Positions 1-5,502 of a stretch of 5,502 nt of DNA are shown here, piece by piece (positions within the stretch are counted from its first letter, which is position 1; each line of letters begins with the position of its first letter). The stretch comes from Desulfocapsa sp. (GTDB lineage: Bacteria; Desulfobacterota; Desulfobulbia; Desulfobulbales; Desulfocapsaceae). The notes beneath the pieces are model-generated. The model ran no database searches. It had not been told where the DNA came from and was given only the letters and a program-made list of their open reading frames with translations. The translations under genes were made by a program, and so were the position numbers. The stretch lies in assembly GCA_030635405.1 (NCBI GenBank), contig DAOVZA010000169.1, positions 1 to 5,502 of the forward strand, read 5' to 3'.

Positions 1-816
1 CTCGACACTGACAATACAAATAATACAAATAATAGTAATGAAGGTTGGGATCGTCAAATAGGATACGATGACAGTAAATACAAATCAAATGACAGAACCT
101 ATGATAATTTGCTGAATGACAGTCGCTTGACAGATACATCTGCAAATGGATATCTAAATACAGTATCAGATGTAACTACCCTTGTTGCAGGATCAGCTGT
201 GACAGCAGCCACGACAGCAGCAACGGTTATCACCGAAGGTGGAGCAGCTGCTGTATCCCTTGCTGCTTTCACTATGGATACTTTCCTTAATGCAGTAAAA
301 GAACAAGGACAAACAACAATACTATCTAATCCTAAACTCAGCGTTTTAAACGGACAACCTGCACTTATAACAGTTGGTCGGAATGTCACTTATATAGATA
401 GTATCGAGTCCGATGTTAATAATGATACAGGAACAGTATCCTACACAGTTGAAACTGAGCGAGTTCTCTCAGGAGTTGGCCTTGCATTAACGGCAAATAT
501 TCTTGATGATAATGAAATCATTATGAATCTTGTTCCTGTAACATCTGAATTAGAAGAACCTATTGAATACAGAGATATAGGGTTAGGCCAGGTTGGCCTT
601 CCAGTAATTAATGTCAGAGAAATGAGTACGACTGTAAGAGTTAAAAATGGTGAAATGCTTGTCATTGGTGGCCTCATTTCAAATGTTGAAGATAGCGCCG
701 GTACATTTGTACCAGGCACTAGCAATATTCCATTTTTTAAATACTTTTTCGGCTATGAAGAGAAAGTTAGCAGAAAAAGGGAACTCATTATCTTACTTAG
801 ACCGCGAATTTTATAA
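1..816 (+). CDS. Secretin (type IV pilus/MSHA-type or type II secretion outer-membrane pore), C-terminal part; 5' end outside window
   Basis: The reading frame is open from the first base, so the gene starts upstream; 271 residues and a TAA stop are visible. Numbering from the first visible codon, residues 1-55 are a polar, Asn/Asp/Ser-rich linker and 58-90 an Ala/Thr/Val-rich stretch. The secretin beta-domain then runs to the end. Recognisable family features are QGQTTILSNPKLSVLNGQPA (residues 102-121), VRVKNGEMLVIGGLI (212-226), VPGTSNIP (237-244, a variant of the usual VPGLGDIP loop), and the terminal RELIILLRPRIL (260-271). Secretins assemble as multimeric outer-membrane channels for pilus fibres or secreted proteins. 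The motif pattern recalls MshL of MSHA-type pili, but the N-terminal domains that separate MshL, PilQ and GspD are missing, so the subtype is tentative. A lipoprotein gene follows after 56 nt on the same strand. The family is secure; the system is inferred. Confidence 0.9.
   Translation, partial: LDTDNTNNTNNSNEGWDRQIGYDDSKYKSNDRTYDNLLNDSRLTDTSANGYLNTVSDVTTLVAGSAVTAATTAATVITEGGAAAVSLAAFTMDTFLNAVKEQGQTTILSNPKLSVLNGQPALITVGRNVTYIDSIESDVNNDTGTVSYTVETERVLSGVGLALTANILDDNEIIMNLVPVTSELEEPIEYRDIGLGQVGLPVINVREMSTTVRVKNGEMLVIGGLISNVEDSAGTFVPGTSNIPFFKYFFGYEEKVSRKRELIILLRPRIL
13..39 (+). repeat. Three tandem 9-bp units inside the secretin linker
   Basis: AATACAAAT occurs twice in perfect tandem (13-21 and 22-30), followed by a degenerate third copy AATAGTAAT (31-39). 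The unit is a multiple of three and in frame, encoding Asn-Thr-Asn, Asn-Thr-Asn, Asn-Ser-Asn. Gain or loss of a unit would change linker length without shifting the frame. It lies in low-complexity sequence just before the secretin beta-domain. Whether more copies occur upstream of the window cannot be seen, but the visible codons before it (Leu-Asp-Thr-Asp) do not continue the pattern. Confidence 0.75.
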
Positions 817-860
817 TATTTTATTCAATTACAAAATACAAAGATTTAACAAGAATTTTC

Positions 861-866
861 AGGGAG
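861..866 (+). promoter_or_regulatory. Ribosome binding site of the lipoprotein gene
   Basis: AGGGAG lies 6 nt before the ATG at 873. It supports that start, as does the signal peptide that begins directly at this Met. No convincing promoter is seen in the A+T-rich 56-nt gap after the secretin stop, so translation is probably from a shared mRNA. Confidence 0.7.
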
Positions 867-872
867 AAAATT

Positions 873-1862
873 ATGCAGAAGTTTAAATACATACTTTATC
901 TGCTGTCTGCAGTGCTTATTATGGGTTGCGGCAACACTGTCGTCGAAACCCTTTATGTTCCAAATGCACCAAATGCGAATGCTCCAGGTAAGGGACAAAC
1001 CATTGTCATCCTCCCTTTTGCTGATTATACCAATGCTGATGCTATAGCTGGTGCATATAGAAGGAACTTGTCTGTCAGTGAAGCTATAACTGATAGATTG
1101 GTTGCAAATGGCTTCCGTCTCGCTATCCAGGAAGATGTCTTTGGTTACCTTGTAGATGAAAAAATCATCAATATCATTCCCTACGATGAAAATACCAGCG
1201 TAAGTTTATCTAACGAATTAAACAATGATTGGTCTGAATTGATGAAAAATCACCTCAGATACTACATCCAAAATCAGAAAATGGAATCTGGAACAACTGT
1301 ATCAGGAAGTCCCGGAACCCATGCTCTCAACCAACAGGCCGTCGCCAAAATCGGTCGTAGATTTAACGCTGATTATATTGTCCGTGGCCGACTTCTTGAG
1401 TTTAAAACACGAGAAGAAAGTACATGGATCCCTTGGAAAAAGGGTCTTCTCCCCTTCACATTTGGTTTAAGCAGTCAGACTTTAAACGGTTTTGCTAGAT
1501 CAGATACCTATGACGAATGGGGCCATATGCTTCTTCCTGGAACATTAGGCGCTATTATTGGCTACAATACTGACACACTCGGCTTTGACAATAATATTGG
1601 TGGTGCCCTCGCCTGGGGAGCAATTGGTGCTGGTCTCGGTAATATGGCTAAAAACGGTGGTCAGGTAGATCAGGCAGTTGTTCAAATGCGTATCTGGGTA
1701 CAGGAAGCAGCCACAGGAAATCTTGTCTGGACGAATAGAATTGATGTTAAAGTCTCACCTGAATCTATTTACGCAGATCGCCAATACGACACGCTCTTCG
1801 ATAAAGCAATTCATAAAGCTGTAAATACTCTTATCGATAATTTTGTTGCAACAGGCTTATAA
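873..1862 (+). CDS. Outer-membrane lipoprotein, CsgG-like fold, with glycine-rich insertion
   Basis: This is a complete 329-aa protein. It begins with a short basic stretch (MQKFK), a hydrophobic segment (residues 7-17) and a lipobox I-M-G-C with lipidated Cys19. The +2 residue is Gly, not Asp, so outer-membrane sorting is expected. The order of elements after this resembles CsgG and related outer-membrane lipoproteins: an IVILPFAD strand (44-51), an amphipathic helix with a VANGF turn (about 66-83), QAVAKIGRRFNADYIVRGRL (155-174), VQMRIWVQEAATGNLVWTNR (270-289), and a C-terminal helix DTLFDKAIHKAVNTLIDNF (306-324). An insertion at about 182-262 is rich in Gly, aromatic and small hydrophobic residues, including GGALAWGAIGAGLG (243-256), similar to a glycine-zipper membrane segment. 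The gene directly follows a secretin gene and precedes a terminator, suggesting a partner or accessory of that secretin machine. The lipoprotein call is strong, CsgG-like homology moderate, and the role unknown. Alternatives are a LpoB-like or other periplasmic-facing lipoprotein. Confidence 0.85.
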   Translation: MQKFKYILYLLSAVLIMGCGNTVVETLYVPNAPNANAPGKGQTIVILPFADYTNADAIAGAYRRNLSVSEAITDRLVANGFRLAIQEDVFGYLVDEKIINIIPYDENTSVSLSNELNNDWSELMKNHLRYYIQNQKMESGTTVSGSPGTHALNQQAVAKIGRRFNADYIVRGRLLEFKTREESTWIPWKKGLLPFTFGLSSQTLNGFARSDTYDEWGHMLLPGTLGAIIGYNTDTLGFDNNIGGALAWGAIGAGLGNMAKNGGQVDQAVVQMRIWVQEAATGNLVWTNRIDVKVSPESIYADRQYDTLFDKAIHKAVNTLIDNFVATGL

Positions 1863-1890
1863 GAAGAATCAGTAATTCTCTCCCAATACT

Positions 1891-1933
1891 AAAAAAGGCT
1901 CTAATAGCGAAATGCTTTTAGAGCCTTTTTTTT
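1891..1933. terminator. Bidirectional intrinsic terminator between convergent gene blocks
   Basis: A 14-bp stem pairs AAAAAAGGCTCTAA (1891-1904) with TTAGAGCCTTTTTT (1918-1931). After one T-T mismatch (1905/1917), three more pairs (AGC 1906-1908 with GCT 1914-1916) close a GAAAT pentaloop. An 8-T run (1926-1933) follows on the + strand, and the six A at 1891-1896 give a U-tract on the - strand. It lies 28 nt after the lipoprotein stop and about 115 nt beyond the secB stop, so it can end both convergent transcripts. The remaining sequence up to 2047 holds no gene I can support, only a 5-bp inverted repeat (CAGCC/GGCTG, 1941-1956) without a T-tract. Confidence 0.88.
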
Positions 1934-2047
1934 ATTCCTGCAGCCTAAAATGGCTGTTGCTTCATGTCATTCTCGCGGCAATAACGGAGCATAGGTTTAA
2001 GAAGGAAGTGTTAACTTTATATAAGACGACTCCCCCTCATTACCATA

Positions 2048-2530
2048 TTAGTTCTGTGCTGCTGCATTTTCCTTTTTCGAGTTTTGAAACAGAGCCATGA
2101 AGTTAATTGGTTCCATCATAAACGGAATAAACCCACCATCAACAGAAATTTGACTGACAATTTGTCTGGTAAATGGAAAAAGAAGAGTAGGACAATCAAC
2201 CCCAAGCACCATTTCCTGATGCTCTTCAGGAATATTTTTCATTAAAAATGCTGCTGCATGTTCAATTTCCATGATAAACATGGTTTTATCATCATTTCCT
2301 TTATCAACAATCTTTGCTGTTATCTGTAATGCAACTTCAAAGTGATTGTCATCAAGTTGTTTATTGTTGAGTTTTAAACTTACTTCAACTTTTGGCTCCT
2401 GATTCGGGGCCTGGAAGACACTGGGTGCATTAGGGTTTTCAAAAGAGAAATCCTTGATATACATTTTTTGCATACGAAATACTGGACTTTCGTCTTCTGT
2501 TGCACCGTTTCCTGCTTGTTCTTCAGCCAT
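2048..2530 (-). CDS. secB: Protein-export chaperone SecB
   Basis: SecB is a cytosolic tetrameric chaperone that holds unfolded precursors and delivers them to SecA for Sec translocation. With the start chosen here the protein has 160 residues, the usual SecB size. Hallmarks are the N-terminal block MQKMYIKDFSFENPNAPSVF (20-39), LGVDCPTLLFPFTR (109-122), matching E. coli LGAYCPNILFPYAR, and EPINFMALF (140-148). Acidic residues known from E. coli to contact SecA (Asp20, Glu24, Glu77) have counterparts here at Asp27, Glu31 and Glu88. The tail KKENAAAQN is polar and variable, as is typical. An in-frame ATG two codons upstream (2534-2536) would give 162 residues, but it sits only 3 nt from the GAGG Shine-Dalgarno core, whereas the chosen ATG has 9 nt. 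The gene follows uvrA on the same strand after a gap of about 115 nt that contains a candidate promoter, so it may be transcribed alone or by read-through. Confidence 0.95.
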   Translation of the reverse strand: MAEEQAGNGATEDESPVFRMQKMYIKDFSFENPNAPSVFQAPNQEPKVEVSLKLNNKQLDDNHFEVALQITAKIVDKGNDDKTMFIMEIEHAAAFLMKNIPEEHQEMVLGVDCPTLLFPFTRQIVSQISVDGGFIPFMMEPINFMALFQNSKKENAAAQN

Positions 2531-2538
2531 ATTCATCT

Positions 2539-2543
2539 ACCTC
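2539..2543 (-). promoter_or_regulatory. secB ribosome binding site that decides the start
   Basis: On the minus strand GAGGT precedes two in-frame ATGs (M-N-M). The first begins 2 nt after GAGGT, too close for normal initiation; the second, at 2530, begins 8 nt after it. This favours the shorter protein starting MAEEQ. Confidence 0.65.
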
Positions 2544-2561
2544 AATAAATGTTCAGTTAAT

Positions 2562-2584
2562 GGATCTCACGACCAGTGAGATTC
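2562..2584. repeat. Palindrome in the secB leader
   Basis: A perfect 7-bp inverted repeat, ATCTCAC (2564-2570) and GTGAGAT (2576-2582), flanks the 5-nt spacer GACCA, with a further G-C pair outside (2562/2584). It lies about 20 nt upstream of the secB Shine-Dalgarno sequence and downstream of the candidate promoter, so it would be in the 5' untranslated RNA. No T-tract follows on either strand, so it is not an intrinsic terminator. It could be a protein-binding operator or a leader hairpin, or be chance. Confidence 0.55.
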
Positions 2585-2600
2585 CTACAATATTTTCTAC

Positions 2601-2629
2601 ATTAAACAGTAAAGCGGGTTGTTACGCAA
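2601..2629 (-). promoter_or_regulatory. Candidate sigma-70-type promoter for secB
   Basis: On the minus strand, TTGCGT (2624-2629, 3 of 6 matches to TTGACA) is separated by exactly 17 nt from TTTAAT (2601-2606, 5 of 6 matches to TATAAT). The start of transcription would fall near 2594, giving a leader of about 60 nt that contains the palindrome. This rests on pattern matching alone in A+T-rich DNA, where such matches arise by chance. Confidence 0.35.
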
Positions 2630-2650
2630 AGAAAATCAGTCCCCCGACTT

Positions 2651-5488
2651 TTAAGCCTTACTTGTAAGCACTGGAGCGAGAAAATGCCCGGTATAAGACT
2701 CTTTATTTTTAGCTAATTCCTCAGGAGTACCTACTCCTACGATATTTCCACCCAACTCACCACCCTCAGGCCCTACGTCAATTATCCAATCCGCTGTTTT
2801 AACAACATCAAGGTTATGTTCGATGACGACAACAGTATTTCCGTTATCAACCAGTCGGTTCAGCACACGAAGCAAATGTTCAATGTCAGCCGGATGCAGT
2901 CCAGTTGTAGGTTCATCAAGGATATACAGTGTTTTGCCACTGGCCCTACCAGATAATTCTTTGGCAAGTTTAACCCTCTGAGCTTCACCACCAGAAAGAG
3001 TCACAGAGGATTGTCCTAGAGTTATATATGTAAGGCCAACATCAAACAATGTTTGCAATCTATTTTTCACTGGAGGGATATTCTTAAAGAATTCCAATGC
3101 CTCTGCAACGGTCATGGAGAGGACATCGTGGATATTTTTTCCACGATACTGTATTTCCAACGTTTCACGGTTATACCGTTTGCCCTGACACGCCTCACAT
3201 TCGACATAGATATCTGGAAGAAAATGCATGGCAATCTTATTCACCCCTTCTCCCTCACACGCCTCACAGCGACCACCTTTGACATTGAAACTAAACTGTC
3301 CAAGCTTGTATCCCCTGATACGAGATTCAGGCAACCTCGCAAACAGTTCTCTGACAGGTGTAAAAACACCAGTATAAGTTGCTGGATTTGAGCGTGGTGT
3401 CCTACCAATTGGGCTTTGATTGATATCCACTATTTTATCAATCTTATTCAGACCTGTAAGCTTTGTTTTCCCAATCTGTATTCGATCAAGCCTTCTTCCC
3501 AAGCCTTCTTTAACCAAAGAAAAAAGCGTTTCTATAACAAGTGAGCTCTTCCCGGAACCTGAAACACCAGTAACACAACTCATAACACCAAGTGGAAAAG
3601 CGACATCTACCTGTTTTAGATTATTCACCAAAGCATTTTTTAATCGTAGGAAACGTCCCCTTCCGGCCTTACGCCTTTTATCCGGTATTGCAATACTTCT
3701 GACTCCTGAAAGATAATTACCTGTCGAAGATTCTTCGCACTTCAATAAGCCTGCAACATCACCAGAATAAACAACCTCACCACCATGAACCCCTGCACCA
3801 GGCCCCATATCAAGAATATGATCAGCTGTCATTATTGTCTCCGTATCATGCTCGACAACAATCACACTGTTTCCCATATCACGCAACTCAACGAGAGTAT
3901 TAATAAGCTTTTGATTATCGCGTTGATGCAGGCCAATGCTTGGCTCATCTAATATATACAAAACACCGGCAAGTCTTGATCCTATTTGTGATGCAAGTCT
4001 GATACGTTGTGCCTCACCTCCTGATAATGTCCCGGACCGTCTGTCAAGTGACAGATAGCCAAGTCCGACATCTTCCAGGAAAGAAAGCCTATCTATAACT
4101 TCTTTTAATATTGGCTCTCCTATCTGACGTTCCCGATTTGAAAATGGTATAAGAGGAATGTTCTCAATCATGTTATCAATGGAAAGACAGGATAACTCAT
4201 AAATTGACCACTTCCCTGCTTTAACTGCCAAAGCCTCTGGTTTAAGACGCGCACCATGACATTTTGGGCATATCTGCTCGTTCATGTAGCGGCCAAGTTC
4301 TTCCCTTATCATTGACGACTGTGTTTCATGGAATCGACGATTCAGCTGTGGAATAACACCTTCATAGGGCTTAACGGTGCTCATCTGCCTCTTCCCTTTC
4401 TGATAATGAAAAGAAATTTCTTCAGTTCCCGAGCCATATAGTAAAATATTTTGTAGCTTTTCTGGTAACTTTACAAAAGGAGTTGCCATGGAAAATGAAT
4501 AATGTTTTGCCACTGCTTCAAGCATCTGTCCGGAATAACTTTTCCCTGCCCGTTTTCCCCAAGGCGCAATTGCACCACGATTTATACTAAGAGTTGGGTC
4601 CGGCACAACGAGAGCGGCATCAAAAAACTGCTTTACTCCAAGACCACTACACTCTTCACAGGCTCCTTGTGGATTATTAAAAGAAAATAACTGAGTAGAG
4701 AGACGGGGCATGGAAATACCACAACTATGACATGCGGCAAACTCACTAAACAACTGTTCTTCATCACTATCAGGAAAATGAGCCAGTAAAAAACCTTCCG
4801 TTAACTTTACAGCAGTTGTTATGGAATCACTGAGCCGACGGGAAGTAGAAGCTTTAATAACCACACGATCGACAACAACTTCAATGGAATGACGTTTATT
4901 TTTCTCAAGAGCCTGAACATCATCGGTGTGAACGATATCACCATCTATACGAATTCGTACAAAACCTTCCTTTCGTATTCGCGCCAGGAGTTGTTCATGG
5001 CGCCCTTTCTTGCCAGTAACCATTGGAGCCAGTAAAACAATCTTTGTTCCTTCAGCATTCGCCATAAGACTATTCACCATGTCCTCTATGGACTGGGAAC
5101 GAATTTCATCGCCACATTCTGGACAATAGGGTCGTCCGCATCTTGCAAACAGCAGGCGTAGGTGATCATAAATCTCTGTTATCGTTCCAACGGTAGAGCG
5201 AGGGTTCTTGGAAGTTGTTTTCTGTTCAATGGAAACTGCAGGAGACAATCCTTCAAGTGCATCTACTTCAGGCTTATCCATTTGACCTAAGAATTGGCGG
5301 GCATAGGTGGATAAAGACTCAACATATCGTCTCTGCCCTTCTGCATAGAGCGTATCGAAAGCAAGTGTTGATTTTCCAGAACCGGACAAACCAGTGAATA
5401 CAACAAGACTGTTTCTTGGAATATCAACATCAATATTCTTTAAATTGTGCATCCGCGCACCGCGAACACTTATTTGTGTAGGTTCCAT
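2651..5488 (-). CDS. uvrA: UvrABC excinuclease subunit A (UvrA)
   Basis: UvrA is the dimeric ATPase that scans DNA for bulky lesions with UvrB and loads UvrB for UvrC incision in nucleotide excision repair. The protein is complete at 945 residues (E. coli has 940). The first ATPase unit has Walker [10 protein letters not shown] (33-41), a UvrB-binding region (about 131-245), zinc module C253-x2-C256-x20-C277-x2-C280, signature LSGGEAQR (488-495), and Walker [12 protein letters not shown] (511-521). The second has Walker [10 protein letters not shown] (641-649), zinc module C741-x2-C744-x19-C764-x2-C767, signature LSGGEAQR (831-838), and Walker [12 protein letters not shown] (855-865). CPKC at 407-410 is a further cysteine pair. 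All catalytic motifs are intact. The start is bounded by an in-frame TAA (5492-5494) one codon upstream of the ATG. No Shine-Dalgarno sequence is visible in the 14 nt before the ATG. Any SOS box would lie outside the window. No convincing terminator follows, so read-through into secB is possible. Confidence 0.98.
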   Translation of the reverse strand: MEPTQISVRGARMHNLKNIDVDIPRNSLVVFTGLSGSGKSTLAFDTLYAEGQRRYVESLSTYARQFLGQMDKPEVDALEGLSPAVSIEQKTTSKNPRSTVGTITEIYDHLRLLFARCGRPYCPECGDEIRSQSIEDMVNSLMANAEGTKIVLLAPMVTGKKGRHEQLLARIRKEGFVRIRIDGDIVHTDDVQALEKNKRHSIEVVVDRVVIKASTSRRLSDSITTAVKLTEGFLLAHFPDSDEEQLFSEFAACHSCGISMPRLSTQLFSFNNPQGACEECSGLGVKQFFDAALVVPDPTLSINRGAIAPWGKRAGKSYSGQMLEAVAKHYSFSMATPFVKLPEKLQNILLYGSGTEEISFHYQKGKRQMSTVKPYEGVIPQLNRRFHETQSSMIREELGRYMNEQICPKCHGARLKPEALAVKAGKWSIYELSCLSIDNMIENIPLIPFSNRERQIGEPILKEVIDRLSFLEDVGLGYLSLDRRSGTLSGGEAQRIRLASQIGSRLAGVLYILDEPSIGLHQRDNQKLINTLVELRDMGNSVIVVEHDTETIMTADHILDMGPGAGVHGGEVVYSGDVAGLLKCEESSTGNYLSGVRSIAIPDKRRKAGRGRFLRLKNALVNNLKQVDVAFPLGVMSCVTGVSGSGKSSLVIETLFSLVKEGLGRRLDRIQIGKTKLTGLNKIDKIVDINQSPIGRTPRSNPATYTGVFTPVRELFARLPESRIRGYKLGQFSFNVKGGRCEACEGEGVNKIAMHFLPDIYVECEACQGKRYNRETLEIQYRGKNIHDVLSMTVAEALEFFKNIPPVKNRLQTLFDVGLTYITLGQSSVTLSGGEAQRVKLAKELSGRASGKTLYILDEPTTGLHPADIEHLLRVLNRLVDNGNTVVVIEHNLDVVKTADWIIDVGPEGGELGGNIVGVGTPEELAKNKESYTGHFLAPVLTSKA

Positions 5489-5502
5489 AATTTAGTTAAC
5501 AA

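Noticed and set aside
109..111. TTG as the start of the secretin gene
   Set aside because: The frame is open back to position 1 with linker-like sequence, and a 235-aa protein would lack the N-terminal domains and signal peptide a secretin needs; the gene simply begins outside the window.
647..886. A 79-codon + strand frame bridging the secretin end and lipoprotein start
   Set aside because: It overlaps the conserved secretin C terminus in another frame, and its product has no family features.
1941..1956. Small inverted repeat CAGCC/GGCTG in the convergent gap
   Set aside because: Only 5 bp with a 6-nt loop and no T-tract; expected by chance at this length.
1912..2100. A 62-codon open frame on the + strand between the lipoprotein and secB
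   Set aside because: It begins inside the terminator hairpin, overlaps the 3' end of secB on the other strand, has no ribosome binding site and shows no recognisable protein features.
2637..2650. Possible terminator just after uvrA (AGTC/GACT around a CCCC loop, T-rich tail on the minus strand)
   Set aside because: The stem is only 4 bp and the tail is not a continuous T run, so it is too weak to call.
3053..3716. Several + strand open frames opposite uvrA
   Set aside because: They are antisense shadows of strongly conserved UvrA coding sequence and have no start signals or recognisable domains.

Overview
The window looks like chromosomal DNA from an A+T-rich Gram-negative bacterium. It carries an outer-membrane secretin, a lipoprotein with a type II signal peptide, and the export chaperone SecB, so the cell has an outer membrane. 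The genes suggest a proteobacterium in the broad sense. A Desulfobacterota/deltaproteobacterial origin is possible from the flavour of the proteins, but this is a weak inference made without database comparison.

Layout: positions 1-1862 (+ strand) hold the last 271 codons of a secretin resembling the MshL/PilQ/GspD group, then after a 56-nt gap a complete 329-aa lipoprotein with a CsgG-like (curli-assembly-type) layout. They look co-transcribed, and the unit ends in a strong hairpin terminator at about 1891-1933. Positions 2048-5488 (- strand) hold uvrA (excision repair ATPase, complete, 945 aa), followed downstream by secB (about 160 aa). The two blocks converge on the terminator, whose A-tract and T-tract let it work in both directions. 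The 114-nt uvrA-secB gap holds a candidate secB promoter and a 7-bp palindrome in the presumed secB leader.

How the genes fit together: the secretin forms an outer-membrane gate for a type IV pilus-like or type II-like machine, and the adjacent lipoprotein is a plausible accessory or outer-membrane partner for it. SecB would keep exported precursors unfolded for SecA, which is compatible with outer-membrane biogenesis but shows no specific link to the neighbours. UvrA is housekeeping nucleotide excision repair.

Most of the window is ordinary. The least explained item is the secretin plus CsgG-like lipoprotein pair. The lipoprotein has a roughly 80-residue glycine-rich insertion whose function I cannot assign, and the secretin has a 9-bp in-frame tandem repeat in its linker. 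No mobile element, CRISPR array, tRNA or rRNA was seen.
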